Source: an uncultured Clostridia bacterium (GTDB lineage: Bacteria > Bacillota > Clostridia > Oscillospirales > Ruminococcaceae). From it: DNA of 41,918 nucleotides. Within the stretch, counting starts at the first letter, position 1, and every line of letters begins with the position of its first letter. Position numbers and translations under genes: made by a program. Shown piece by piece: positions 14,734 to 23,477 of the stretch. Under the pieces are notes generated by a model that searched no databases, was not told where the DNA came from, and was given only the letters and a program-made list of their open reading frames with translations. The stretch spans positions 1 to 41,918 of the forward strand of contig CALWZA010000009.1 of the NCBI GenBank assembly GCA_944385905.1. Reading direction: 5' to 3'.

Positions 14734-15477
14734 TTAAATCTCAGAGGATTTTCCCGCTGCCGACCTCGTTTCCGAGTCCGCCGGCATTACATTATTAGCC
14801 CGCGCCTCGCAGTTTTTTATTAAATTTACAACCGACGAATAGCTTTGGGGATATTCCTCGGCAAGAGTCGCGGTCGTCATCGCAGAGCTTTCGGGGTCTT
14901 TAGCGCAGTCTCCGCCATCGACGCTTATGCCTTTCGCAGCAGCCTCGGCTTTAGCGTACGCAACCGACATTGCGGCGTTTGAAATATGCGGAAACAGCGC
15001 TTTTTCAATCTTGAAAAAGTTTTGGTCGTTTTTAGGGTTGGCGGAATAAACCGCGCGGAACAAGTTATAAACAGCAAGCATCAGATATCCCGAAGCTTCC
15101 CTTATTAAAGTCTGACTTCCGGTTTTCTGAAAAATTGAGAACAACACGTTTATCGAATTTATTATCAGCTTTTTTGAAAACGCAGAAACTATTCCGAGCG
15201 GCGTAGCTTTTTCTCTGTCCTCGGCAGACACTTCGGGAATCGACTCAACCGATATCGTTTTGCCCTGAGGTTCCGGAGAACGTCCGAGAAGATAGTCGCA
15301 GGAAACGTTGTAATAGTCGGCAGCCTTGACGACAAAGTCAAGTCCGCACTCGCGCTTGCCCTTTTCATAATGAGAAAGAAGTCCCTGTGAGATCCCAAGA
15401 TCATCCGCGGCCTTTTTCTGGCTGATATTTCTCTCTTTTCTCAGAAGCGAAATTATTCTCGGAAAATCCGAAGCCAC
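14734..15477 (-). CDS. XRE-family regulator with unknown C-terminal domain
   Basis: A 247-aa protein. The N-terminal Cro/C1 HTH covers about 7-63 (ISLLRKERNISQKKAADDLGISQGLLSHYEKGKRE split around the recognition helix), ending in the typical YYNVSCDYLLGRSPEP. The C-terminal 170 residues are helical and match nothing I recognise. Translation starts at GTG with GAGGG upstream. It is monocistronic with its own promoter and terminator and diverges from the histidine phosphatase gene. A palindrome CACAATATGTTGTG (15644-15657) in the shared intergenic region could be its operator. Confidence 0.85.
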   Translation of the reverse strand: MASDFPRIISLLRKERNISQKKAADDLGISQGLLSHYEKGKRECGLDFVVKAADYYNVSCDYLLGRSPEPQGKTISVESIPEVSAEDREKATPLGIVSAFSKKLIINSINVLFSIFQKTGSQTLIREASGYLMLAVYNLFRAVYSANPKNDQNFFKIEKALFPHISNAAMSVAYAKAEAAAKGISVDGGDCAKDPESSAMTTATLAEEYPQSYSSVVNLIKNCEARANNVMPADSETRSAAGKSSEI

Positions 15478-15552
15478 ACGCTTTCCCTCTCTTTCATAAT
15501 ACTTGCGCTTATATTTTATAGCATACTGCTAAAAAACATTAACGCAATGTAA

Positions 15553-15581
15553 ATTATATAACAATTCTTACTCCTTGTAAA
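15553..15581 (-). promoter_or_regulatory. Promoter of XRE gene
   Basis: Minus strand TTTACA (15576-15581), 17-bp spacer, perfect TATAAT (15553-15558). Confidence 0.7.
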
Positions 15582-15643
15582 GTATTGTCGATAAAAAATA
15601 TTCTATAAATATTCAGCTCTTTTTTTGTCTATTATCATAAATG

Positions 15644-15657
15644 CACAATATGTTGTG
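15644..15657. promoter_or_regulatory. Palindrome CACAATATGTTGTG before histidine phosphatase gene
   Basis: The CACAA/TTGTG arms are perfect around a 4-base centre. It overlaps a possible -10 (TATGTT, 15649-15654) paired with TTGTCT (15625-15630), 30 bases before the ATG, so it is a candidate operator. Confidence 0.4.
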
Positions 15658-15686
15658 ATTAATCGTGAAAATTCAGGAGGTTTTAT

Positions 15687-16343
15687 ATGAACGGGTACAG
15701 GATACAGTTGTTTCGTCATGGAATAACTCGGGGAAATATTGACGGAAGATATATCGGGATAACTGATTTGCCCTTATGTGACAAGGGAATTTCGGAGCTT
15801 GAGGAAAAAACAGAGAAATTTTTTTATCCTCAGCCCGACAGAATTTATACAAGCCCTTTGAAAAGATGCGTCGGCACGGCGGCGGTTTTATATCCGGAAA
15901 GGAGCGCGCGTCTTGTTACCGAGCTTCGTGAGATGAACTTCGGGGATTTTGAAAACAAAAAAGCGGTCGAGCTTATGAACAGAGAGGATTACAAGCAGTT
16001 TTTAAAGGGCGGACTGGACAATCCGCCTCCGAACGGAGAAAGCCTCAGAAAAGTTGTTGAGCGAAGCTTTGAGGGCATTGACTTTATCATTGAGGACATG
16101 ATGAAAAACGGCTACCGCACAGCTTCGGTTATCACCCACGGCGGAATAATAATGAACCTTTTGTCCTGCTTTGGTCTTCCGAAAAAAAATCCTCTTGAGT
16201 TTAACTGCGATTTCGGCGAGGGCTTTGAGATTTTTGTTACCGCACAGCTTTGGCAGACCGCTCACGCCTTTGAAATAATGGGAAGAATCCCTTACAGCAG
16301 GGAAGACCCCGATTCCTCGGAAATTTACAATGAGGAGGATTGA
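15687..16343 (+). CDS. Histidine phosphatase family protein
   Basis: A 218-aa phosphoglycerate-mutase-like phosphatase. The phosphohistidine motif is FRHGITRGN (residues 8-16), with the second Arg in SPLKRCVGTA, the acid Glu in ELREMNFGDFENK, and the second His in VITHGGIIMN. The layout resembles CobC-type alpha-ribazole phosphatases, but no cobalamin genes are near, so the substrate is open. AGGAGG precedes the ATG. It overlaps the RluA-family gene by 14 bases and heads a four-gene plus-strand run with rimM and trmD. Confidence 0.9.
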   Translation: MNGYRIQLFRHGITRGNIDGRYIGITDLPLCDKGISELEEKTEKFFYPQPDRIYTSPLKRCVGTAAVLYPERSARLVTELREMNFGDFENKKAVELMNREDYKQFLKGGLDNPPPNGESLRKVVERSFEGIDFIIEDMMKNGYRTASVITHGGIIMNLLSCFGLPKKNPLEFNCDFGEGFEIFVTAQLWQTAHAFEIMGRIPYSREDPDSSEIYNEED

Positions 16344-17178
16344 CCTTCCCGTTTCTAAGGAGCTTTCGGGGCGCACGGTTGAAGAAATTCTGCGCCGAAG
16401 AGGAATAAGCCGCCGCCTTATTGTAAAGCTCAAAAGAACCGACGGCGGAATCACGGTTGACGGCAAAGCCGCGAGGACAATCGACACGGCAAGCTTCGGT
16501 CAGACTGTTTCCATTGCCGTTTCGGACGACAAAAGCCCTCAGGAGGCAAACCCGAATCTGAAAGTCAATATTGTCTACGAGGACGACGACCTTATCGTTT
16601 TCGACAAGCCCGCCGATATGCCTGTTCACCCTTCGCACAAGCACAGGCTCGACACTCTCGGCAACGCTTTCGCCTGCGTTTGTCCCGGACTCGCTTTCAG
16701 ACCTATAAACCGTCTTGACAGGGATACTTCGGGACTTTGCGCTGTCGCCAAAAACTCCTATGCCGCCTGCGCCTTTGCGGGAAAAATCGAAAAGGTTTAC
16801 ACAGCAGTTGTATGCGGAGAGCTTTCGGGAGAGGGCAGAATCGACGCTCCTATCGCAAGAGAGCGGGAGAGCATCATAGTCAGGTGCGTCAGGGAGGATG
16901 GTCAGAAAGCGGTTACAAATTACAGGGCTTTAGCCTCAGACGGGCATTACACAGTTGTCGAGTGCAGGCTGGAAACGGGCAGGACTCATCAAATCCGTGT
17001 TCATTTCGCCTATATAGGTCATCCTCTTGCCGGAGACGGCCTTTACGGCTTTGACAAATCATGCCCACGTCAGGCTCTTCACTGCTCTCAGATGCGGTTT
17101 AAAAGCATTGCTTCGGGAGAAGAAATTACACTTAATTCTCCTTTGCCTAAACCTCTGCTCGATATACTGAAACGCTGA
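16330..17178 (+). CDS. RluA-family pseudouridine synthase
   Basis: A 282-aa enzyme that isomerises uridine to pseudouridine in rRNA or tRNA. An N-terminal S4-like RNA-binding segment (about 1-70, RRRGISRRLIVKLKR) precedes the catalytic domain. The catalytic Asp is in PINRLDRDTSGLCAVAKN. RTHQIRVHFAYIGHPLAGDGLYG is the conserved C-terminal motif. The target site cannot be told from sequence. The start overlaps the end of the phosphatase gene, which indicates co-translation. Confidence 0.95.
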   Translation: MRRIDLPVSKELSGRTVEEILRRRGISRRLIVKLKRTDGGITVDGKAARTIDTASFGQTVSIAVSDDKSPQEANPNLKVNIVYEDDDLIVFDKPADMPVHPSHKHRLDTLGNAFACVCPGLAFRPINRLDRDTSGLCAVAKNSYAACAFAGKIEKVYTAVVCGELSGEGRIDAPIARERESIIVRCVREDGQKAVTNYRALASDGHYTVVECRLETGRTHQIRVHFAYIGHPLAGDGLYGFDKSCPRQALHCSQMRFKSIASGEEITLNSPLPKPLLDILKR

Positions 17179-17216
17179 CAACACACGATTTTATTATGCG
17201 GAAGGACTATAAGTAT

Positions 17217-17729
17217 ATGAAAAAATATCTTGAAATAGGGAAAATAGTTACCACACACGGAATAAAAGGCGAGGTCAAGGTTCAGCCATGGTGCGACAGC
17301 CCTGAATTTCTCGCCGGATTTGATACTCTGTATTTTAAAAAGGGAGAGGAAAAGATAACCGTCCTCGGCGCTAAAATCGTAAAAAACATGTGTGTTTTAA
17401 AGCTTTCGGGAGTTGACACAATTGAAGCCGCTTTGGCTTTAAGAGGAAAAATACTTTACATGGACAGAGACGACGCCGAGCTTTCGGAGGGGTGTTATTT
17501 CATTCAGGACCTGATAGGTCTTGAGGTTGTTGACGCCCAAAGCGGCAGAATATACGGAAAGTTAGACGACGTTTTTGAAACGGGCGCAAACGACGTATAT
17601 GCAGTGAAATCAGAAAGCGGAAAGGTTTATTATATCCCCGCGATACCTCAGGTTATCGAAAAAACCGACCTTGAAAACGGCAAAATGTACATTACTCCCA
17701 TGGAGGGGCTGATTGACGATGAGAATTGA
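17217..17729 (+). CDS. rimM: Ribosome maturation factor RimM
   Basis: Assists assembly of the 30S head by binding S19 and 16S rRNA. The 170-aa protein begins MKKYLEIGKIVTTHGIKGEV, with an N-terminal beta-barrel and a C-terminal PRC-barrel (IQDLIGLEVVD, then YAVKSESGKVYYIPAI). An ATG at 17196 is in frame but lacks a ribosome binding site, whereas GGAAGG precedes 17217, so the shorter form is chosen. It overlaps trmD by 11 bases. In related genomes rimM follows khpA; here it is about 10 kb away on the other strand. Confidence 0.95.
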   Translation: MKKYLEIGKIVTTHGIKGEVKVQPWCDSPEFLAGFDTLYFKKGEEKITVLGAKIVKNMCVLKLSGVDTIEAALALRGKILYMDRDDAELSEGCYFIQDLIGLEVVDAQSGRIYGKLDDVFETGANDVYAVKSESGKVYYIPAIPQVIEKTDLENGKMYITPMEGLIDDEN

Positions 17730-18471
17730 CATTGCTACCCTTTTTCCCGAAATGTGCGAGGCGTACCTCTCTCAGAGCATTGTCGGCAGGGCAAGGGCAA
17801 AGGGTATTTTTTCGCTGTTTTGCCACCAGATAAGAGACTATGCCCTTGACAAGCACCGCAGGGTTGACGACACGCCTTACAGCGAACGCCAAGGGATGCT
17901 TATGCAGGCCGAGCCTATATACAGATGCTATCAGGCGGTTGAGAAAATATCGTCGGAGCAGACAGGGGTTAAGCCTCATGTAATTTATATGTCGCCAAAG
18001 GGTAAAACGCTTACTCAGCAAAAATGCCGTGAACTTTCCGGCCTTTCAAGCATATTTATATTATGCGGGCATTATGAGGGGGTTGACGAGAGGGTGCTTG
18101 AAAAAATCGTTGACGAGGAAATCTCAATAGGCGATTATGTTCTCACCGGCGGAGAGCTTCCGGCATTGGTGCTTATAGACGGTGTTGTAAGAATGCTTGA
18201 CGGCGTTTTGGCGAGCGCCGACTGCTATCAGGAGGAAAGCCACTATTCCGGACTTTTGGAATTTCCTCAGTATACACGCCCTGAGGTTTGGGAGGGAATG
18301 GCGGTGCCTTCTGTTCTTCTTTCCGGACACCACGCCAATATCGAAAAATGGCGGCATGAAAAATCTCTTGAGGAAACTCTTAAAAAAAGGCCTGAGCTTC
18401 TTGAACAATATCCCTTGACAGAAGAAGATATCAGGTTTCTTAAACAGCTTAAAGAATCTGATTCTAAATAA
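17719..18471 (+). CDS. trmD: tRNA (guanine-N1)-methyltransferase
   Basis: Makes m1G37 in tRNAs with SAM, preventing frameshifts. The 250-aa SPOUT enzyme starts MRIDIATLFPEM; its knotted SAM-binding site includes ILCGHYEGVDERV and SIGDYVLTGGELPALVLID, followed by the C-terminal domain with SGHHANIEKWR. A TTG six bases upstream would add two residues but the ATG is conserved in the family. It overlaps rimM. The usual next gene, rplS, is absent: the next 270 bases are non-coding. Confidence 0.97.
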   Translation: MRIDIATLFPEMCEAYLSQSIVGRARAKGIFSLFCHQIRDYALDKHRRVDDTPYSERQGMLMQAEPIYRCYQAVEKISSEQTGVKPHVIYMSPKGKTLTQQKCRELSGLSSIFILCGHYEGVDERVLEKIVDEEISIGDYVLTGGELPALVLIDGVVRMLDGVLASADCYQEESHYSGLLEFPQYTRPEVWEGMAVPSVLLSGHHANIEKWRHEKSLEETLKKRPELLEQYPLTEEDIRFLKQLKESDSK

Positions 18472-18667
18472 ACCCACAGACTTTTTATGTGAAAGCTGCA
18501 CAACCCTAACTATATTTTTTGTGTATTATAACTTAATATTCCATTTTATTTAGACATATTGATTTAAAATACTAAAAACTATTAGTGAAAATGTACAACA
18601 GCGGGCTTCTGAGCTCGGCTGAGCATAATCAAAAAGCAGAAAATCGTCTTTTATGCATATTTAGGCG

Positions 18668-18696
18668 TTGACTACTGAAAAATAAGCTTGTATAAT
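18668..18696 (+). promoter_or_regulatory. Promoter of HPr gene
   Basis: TTGACT (18668-18673), 17-bp spacer, perfect TATAAT (18691-18696), about 48 bases before the ATG. The rest of 18472-18743 shows nothing else convincing. Confidence 0.8.
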
Positions 18697-18743
18697 TATA
18701 TCAGTTAATTTTTTGACCTATAGTTTGAGAATGGAGAGTTAGT

Positions 18744-19016
18744 ATGTTTGTTAAAGACGTAACGGTTCAGAATCAGGTTGGGCTTCACGCTCGCCCTGCT
18801 ACATTCTTTATTCAGAAGGCTAATGAGTTCAAGTCTTCTATTTGGATTGAGAAAGAGGACAGAAGAGTAAACGCAAAAAGCTTGCTCGGTATCCTTTCCC
18901 TCGGAATTGTCGGCGGAACAACAATCAGAATCATCGCTGACGGAGCAGACGAGCAGGACGCTGTAACAGGACTTGTCGACCTTGTTGACAGCGGATTCGC
19001 TGAGGAAGCCAGATAA
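18744..19016 (+). CDS. ptsH: HPr-family phosphocarrier protein
   Basis: A 90-aa HPr fold protein. H15 in GLHARPAT, the residue phosphorylated by enzyme I, and S46 in NAKSLLGILSLG, the HPr-kinase regulatory site, are both at their canonical positions, so it can serve in PTS sugar uptake and in catabolite control; it is not a Crh (which lacks H15). It stands alone: no ptsI, hprK or permease is adjacent, a common arrangement in Clostridia. It has its own promoter and terminator. Confidence 0.93.
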   Translation: MFVKDVTVQNQVGLHARPATFFIQKANEFKSSIWIEKEDRRVNAKSLLGILSLGIVGGTTIRIIADGADEQDAVTGLVDLVDSGFAEEAR

Positions 19017-19060
19017 TATTTTAAGGCTTTTACTTATCACCAAACACAGACAGAACAGAA

Positions 19061-19090
19061 AACCGAAGCTTAAATCAAGCTCCGGTTTTT
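19061..19090. terminator. Bidirectional terminator between HPr and CotH genes
   Basis: AACCGAAGCTT (19061-19071) pairs with AAGCTCCGGTT (19077-19087) with one mismatch, followed by T-rich sequence in the plus direction and A-rich sequence on the other side. Confidence 0.75.
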
Positions 19091-19123
19091 TATTTTTTAT
19101 CTGACTTTTTAATTTTATTGATT

Positions 19124-21784
19124 TTATTCGTCGGGTCTCTCAAAGAACTCTCCGGATATGAAATCCCTGACGTAAGCGGTTGAGTCGACTGCCTCGGGAA
19201 GCAGAATGTCCTCAATCACCTCATTTCCGTAAAGAAGCGAAACAATTTCGCCCTCTTTGAGTGAAAACGGCGCCGAAAGCCCGCCTATTGCGTCGGTTTT
19301 TTTATAATTTTTGCAGTAAACTGTAATCTCCTCTCCGGCGGAAAGAGTCATTGTAGGGAGTTCTGCGGTTTTTTCGCCCTCCGAGCTTGAAATGACATAG
19401 CCGTGGGTTGAAATATCCTCTGATGATGTGTTTTTAAGCACTATGTAGTCGTTTGAGCCGCCTTTGTATCGTACTTTTGCAATTTTTAACCCACCGACCG
19501 AAGGCCTTGTCACAAGCTCAATTTTAACCGTCCCCTCGGCTTTGGACAAAGCGCCTACCGAAAGCACAGGCTCGTATACTTTTTCGCCGTTTACAGTCCA
19601 GTGGTCAAATTCCTCTCCTTCTCCGACTCTTGCGCTGACAGTTGAAGTATAGCAGTCGAAATATTTTCCCTCAAAATTCCCGTCCTCGGGGGTGAGCCTT
19701 ACTGTATTTATGCTGATTTCCGTATTTTCGGGAGCAGTGCATTTTATTGTATAAAAGCTTCTCTCAATTGAGAAAATATCCGAAAGCTGTTTTAAAACCT
19801 CGTTGGGGCGTCCTAAGGCGAATTCAGTTATCTGCGAAACATTAGACGCAAACGCTCCTTTATTATACCAGCTGTCGCATTTTCCGTGGTCAAGGGCATA
19901 GTTCAGCTCGTCGATTCTTACAGCGGACTTTTGGTCGGCGGTCTGCTTAACGCTTTGTGGCGAAAACGAAAAATTTATCAGGTCGCACATAAGATTGACG
20001 TATTTTTCTTTAATGTCGTCTCGCTCAAGCAAGGCTATAAAAAGAGGGGATTTTTTGTTGAGAATATCCTTGTTGTCCGTCTCGGTAAGCCCCATAAGGT
20101 TGTAGATATATCTGTCTGTATAGCTCTTTCCGTAAAGTCCCAGACCGAAATCACTGTCGTAAAGCATATATCTCCATTTTCCGTCAAAGGCGCCGTCCGC
20201 TTCCTCTCCCTCTGCGGGATAGTAGCGGTATGTTTTATAGTTATTGGACGGCCAGTCGTCGTTTATTACATAGGACTCAATCGCAAAGTACATAAGATAG
20301 TTGTCGATATCTATAAGCTGCGAAAGCTCCTCGAAAGTTTCATCGTCGGTGAGGTCTTTATAGGCATAGGAATACATTTCTTCGTAGTCCTGAATATATC
20401 TCAGCGACAAAACCACCTTTTCAACAGCGGCGTCATAGCCTGCTCTGAACTGCTCGATTGTTTCAACAGGCACTCCGAATCCGAGGCAAAACAGGTCGTA
20501 TTCCCTTTCGCTGTCATTTATCATCGCCTCGATTTTTTCATCTGTCGCATAGCTTTGAAGAAGTTCGCGCAGAGCTTCGGGAGTCATCGGAAGTATTTCT
20601 TCGTTTTCTTTAAGCTGCTCATATTCCTCAAGCGCAGCAGGGTCGAGGTCTCTCAGGACATTTATGAAATCATCGTCATCAAGGTTTTTAACGGTTTCGG
20701 TTCCCTGAAGTATCGCAAAAGTTCCGCCGTTTCCTCTTCCGTATGTTCTTTCAAGATATTCGTCATCAAAAATCTCATGAAGCCACGCAAAACCGTAGTA
20801 TCTTCCGTTTAAATAGACCGCAGCCGGAATTGCCTGCTGAGTGTCAGGGAATCCCGCCTTGCGTGCGCATTCGGATATTACCTCGTCTCTCATATATGCC
20901 GCGTTTCTGTCGTTTGCGTTGTTTCTCAAAACGAGGCTCTTATATTTTGAAATTACAAGGTTTGTTTCCTCGGAAATATTGGTTATGAAAAACGGATAGT
21001 CAAAATCGTCTTCAATAAGGTCGTAGGATTTTCTTGCGAATATCTTGAGCGATTTTTGAATTGTATCAGACCTCGACCAGCCGCCGTAGGTTCTTATTCC
21101 GCCCTTTTGCGAGAAAATCTCGTCTCCGTCGGCAGTAAAACACTCGATATAGGCCGGGCGTTCGCCGGCTTTTCCTCTTATATTATAGTTTGCAGGGTCG
21201 GTCGGAACCAGCTCATATCCCGGCTCGATAGTCTCAAGAAACTGCTCTCGCAATACACCTTCGGCAAAAATCCCGAAATTCTCATCGTTCAGATACGACG
21301 GGTCAATGGTTATGGAAAAAACAAGAGTAGAAAACCTGTCGTCCGCGTTTTTGCCTATATAATATGAATGTGTAGCCGTTTCGCTTATTTCCCCGTCGGG
21401 ATAAACAGCCTTGGCTCTTATCACATAGCTATTTATATCGTTTCCCTCAGCCTCCAAAACTATCGGGCCGGTATATCTGAGAGTTCTTTTCAGTGAGGCC
21501 GCATATGATATTTCATCGGCGTCCACGGCTTTTTCAATGTCAGGCTCGGCACCGTTTAAGGTATAATAAACAGCTTCGGCTCCGTCGGCTCTGAGTTTGA
21601 GCTTTATAGTGTTATCGTATATATATCCGGTTTTTGAAAACGAAACCGTTCTTTCCTCTGCCGGCATAAGCGCCGCTTTATCCGCAGCAATCTTTCTTTG
21701 AAAAAGCTCCGTTCCCGCTATTGAAACTGCGGCAAAAACAAACAGCGAAGCCGTAATGATAATTTTTTTAACTTTGGAGTTCAT
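19124..21784 (-). CDS. CotH-family kinase, secreted/membrane-anchored, with C-terminal lamin-tail domain
   Basis: An 886-aa protein. A signal anchor (about 7-25, KIIITASLFVFAAVSIAGTEL) leads into a chitobiase/Fn3-like domain near 46-140 (YTLNGAEPDIEKA), then a CotH domain near 150-640, a repeat-like segment near 690-750 and a lamin-tail-type domain near 755-880. CotH proteins are atypical kinases that phosphorylate spore coat or secreted proteins. Kinase-type motifs are visible: SLKIFARKS, VLRNNANDRNAAYMRDE, VINDDWPSNNYKTYRYY and YMLYDSDFGLGLYG with its DxD pair, so activity is plausible outside the membrane. It diverges from the VTC-DUF4956-adaptor-permease operon, with which CotH genes commonly co-occur. 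Confidence 0.88.
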   Translation of the reverse strand: MNSKVKKIIITASLFVFAAVSIAGTELFQRKIAADKAALMPAEERTVSFSKTGYIYDNTIKLKLRADGAEAVYYTLNGAEPDIEKAVDADEISYAASLKRTLRYTGPIVLEAEGNDINSYVIRAKAVYPDGEISETATHSYYIGKNADDRFSTLVFSITIDPSYLNDENFGIFAEGVLREQFLETIEPGYELVPTDPANYNIRGKAGERPAYIECFTADGDEIFSQKGGIRTYGGWSRSDTIQKSLKIFARKSYDLIEDDFDYPFFITNISEETNLVISKYKSLVLRNNANDRNAAYMRDEVISECARKAGFPDTQQAIPAAVYLNGRYYGFAWLHEIFDDEYLERTYGRGNGGTFAILQGTETVKNLDDDDFINVLRDLDPAALEEYEQLKENEEILPMTPEALRELLQSYATDEKIEAMINDSEREYDLFCLGFGVPVETIEQFRAGYDAAVEKVVLSLRYIQDYEEMYSYAYKDLTDDETFEELSQLIDIDNYLMYFAIESYVINDDWPSNNYKTYRYYPAEGEEADGAFDGKWRYMLYDSDFGLGLYGKSYTDRYIYNLMGLTETDNKDILNKKSPLFIALLERDDIKEKYVNLMCDLINFSFSPQSVKQTADQKSAVRIDELNYALDHGKCDSWYNKGAFASNVSQITEFALGRPNEVLKQLSDIFSIERSFYTIKCTAPENTEISINTVRLTPEDGNFEGKYFDCYTSTVSARVGEGEEFDHWTVNGEKVYEPVLSVGALSKAEGTVKIELVTRPSVGGLKIAKVRYKGGSNDYIVLKNTSSEDISTHGYVISSSEGEKTAELPTMTLSAGEEITVYCKNYKKTDAIGGLSAPFSLKEGEIVSLLYGNEVIEDILLPEAVDSTAYVRDFISGEFFERPDE

Positions 21785-21917
21785 TTCTCAAGCTCCTTTG
21801 CGAATGATTTACACAAGCTTTATCACAGCTTTACATATACTATACAATAATTTTATGTACGAAAATTTAACGGCAAATTAATTTCTGTACATATTTCATA
21901 TTTTTTTAAATTTGTTA

Positions 21918-21946
21918 TTGCAATTCGTGTGTTGTTTTGCTATACT
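21918..21946 (+). promoter_or_regulatory. Promoter of VTC-DUF4956 operon
   Basis: TTGCAA (21918-21923), 17-bp spacer, TATACT (21941-21946). Transcription would start near 21953, which excludes the upstream ATG at 21929 as the VTC start. Confidence 0.8.
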
Positions 21947-21988
21947 ATATTGTGTCTATTTGATGAAAATGAAAAGGGGTGCTTTAAA

Positions 21989-22759
21989 TTGAGCCTGGAC
22001 GGGAAAAAACCGAATTTAAGGCAGGAAATGAAAATTTTAATCCCTTTCGCCGAATACATATCCTTAAAATCGAAGGTTGAGGCTGTTTTAACGCCCGACC
22101 AAAACGGAGATAACGGCAGCTATTTTATACGGTCGGTTTATTTTGACGATTTGACCGACAGCGCCTATTACGACAAGGAAAGCGGCATTGAAAGAAGAAA
22201 AAAATACAGAATAAGATTTTATAATCTTTCAGATGAGGTAATAAAGCTTGAATGCAAGGAAAAACACGGCTCAAGAGTTGCAAAACGCTCGGTTTCAATA
22301 AGTTCAGAGTGCGCAGGGCGGCTTTTTTACAAAGACACCTCTCTTCTTGAGGAGAGCAAAAACCCTCTTGCGGAACAGTTTTCGGCAATTTTAAAGACAA
22401 GGGGAATGACTCCGGCGGTTGTTGTTGACTATGAGCGCGAGGCTTTTGTTTATCCTCTTTTTAACGTCAGGATAACCTTTGACAAATTTGTTTCGGCAGC
22501 AAGGGCGGATTTAGACAGCCTTTTTTCGGAGGAGCTTGATACCGCCGCAGTATTTGAAAACAGTTCGGTCATTCTTGAGGTAAAATACGACGAATGTATT
22601 CCGTCGTATCTGACGAGCCTTTTGTCATCCGTCAGAGGCTCAAGGCTTTCGCTTTCAAAATACTGCCTGTGCAGAAACGCCCTTACACAAAAATTTATGA
22701 CAAATTTCGCTGAAATTCGGGAGGAGACAGAATTATGGGAAACATCAAGGATATTTTGA
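21989..22759 (+). CDS. VTC-domain protein (polyphosphate-polymerase-like)
   Basis: A 256-aa CYTH/VTC-fold protein. In yeast, the Vtc4 VTC domain polymerises ATP gamma-phosphate into polyphosphate inside a basic tunnel. Tunnel residues expected in the fold are visible: RQEMKI at the start, RKKYRIRFYN, KLECKEKHG, VVDYEREAF, RITFDKF and VILEVKYDE. It has no membrane segment and so probably acts in the cytoplasm. The start is TTG with GGGG 8 bases upstream; the longer ATG frame lies over the promoter. It overlaps the DUF4956 gene by 25 bases, implying the pair acts together. Substrate and product are inferred from the family only. Confidence 0.88.
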   Translation: MSLDGKKPNLRQEMKILIPFAEYISLKSKVEAVLTPDQNGDNGSYFIRSVYFDDLTDSAYYDKESGIERRKKYRIRFYNLSDEVIKLECKEKHGSRVAKRSVSISSECAGRLFYKDTSLLEESKNPLAEQFSAILKTRGMTPAVVVDYEREAFVYPLFNVRITFDKFVSAARADLDSLFSEELDTAAVFENSSVILEVKYDECIPSYLTSLLSSVRGSRLSLSKYCLCRNALTQKFMTNFAEIREETELWETSRIF

Positions 22760-23400
22760 TTGAAAGCTTTGAACAGTCGGGGCTGATTGAGACAATCTCT
22801 CCGGCGAGAGTTTTGCTTTCAATTTTGTGCGCTTTTATCTGCGGAGTGATTATATATGCGGTTTACAAGCTCTTTTTCAGAGGTCCTGTATACAGTGAAA
22901 ATTTCGGGGTTCTGCTGATTTTGACAACCGTCGTTACGGGATTTGTTATCGTAACCATTTCGTCAAATCTTGTCCTTTCTCTGGGTATGGTCGGAGCTTT
23001 GTCAATCGTCCGTTTCCGCGCTGCGATAAAAGATCCTTTAGATATCGGGTTTCTGTTTTGGGGTATAGCCGCAGGCTTGACCTCAGGCGCGGGACTTTTT
23101 CCCATTGCTCTTATAGGTACGGCCGTTATTTCGGTTATATACGCTCTGGTCTGCGTTTTTGCAAAAGGCAGAAAAACTTTCCTGCTGGTTGTCAGATATG
23201 ACAGCGAAAGTGAAAAAGCGGTCGAAGACGCTCTTTCAGAAATCAAATATCTCCTGAAAAGCAAAACCGTTTCGGATAAATACTCTGAGCTTACGGCTTC
23301 GGTTAAAATCGGAAAGGACTCCTCGCTTGTTTCAAAAATTAAAGGTGTTGAGGGAGTTAAAAGCGCGTCGCTTGTGGAATACACCGGAGATGTCATATAA
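22735..23400 (+). CDS. DUF4956 membrane protein
   Basis: A 221-aa protein with four predicted transmembrane helices: near 23-45, 58-75, 80-98 and 105-143. The conserved motif GALSIVRFRAAIKDPLD lies near 85-101, and a cytoplasmic domain follows (about 145-221). The family co-occurs strongly with VTC and CotH proteins but has no established function; channel, anchor or export partner of the VTC protein are possibilities. Its start is embedded in the VTC gene. Confidence 0.88.
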   Translation: MGNIKDILIESFEQSGLIETISPARVLLSILCAFICGVIIYAVYKLFFRGPVYSENFGVLLILTTVVTGFVIVTISSNLVLSLGMVGALSIVRFRAAIKDPLDIGFLFWGIAAGLTSGAGLFPIALIGTAVISVIYALVCVFAKGRKTFLLVVRYDSESEKAVEDALSEIKYLLKSKTVSDKYSELTASVKIGKDSSLVSKIKGVEGVKSASLVEYTGDVI

Positions 23401-23477
23401 TCCGCATTATTTTACATAAAGTATTATTAAGATAAATTATACAAAAAGTATTTTTATTTTGAAAGGAAAGGTCTTAC

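Noticed and set aside
18472-18743. Possible rplS or small gene after trmD
   Set aside because: No coding frame resembling L19; only the HPr promoter is recognisable.
18744-19016. Crh-like regulatory HPr paralogue
   Set aside because: His15 is present, so it is a normal phosphocarrier rather than a Crh.
19886-20812. 308-aa plus-strand open frame
   Set aside because: Antisense shadow of the CotH gene; low-complexity hydrophobic translation and no ribosome site.
21929-21988. N-terminal extension of the VTC protein from ATG 21929
   Set aside because: It overlaps the promoter -35/-10 region, so it could not be on the transcript; TTG 21989 with its own ribosome site is preferred.
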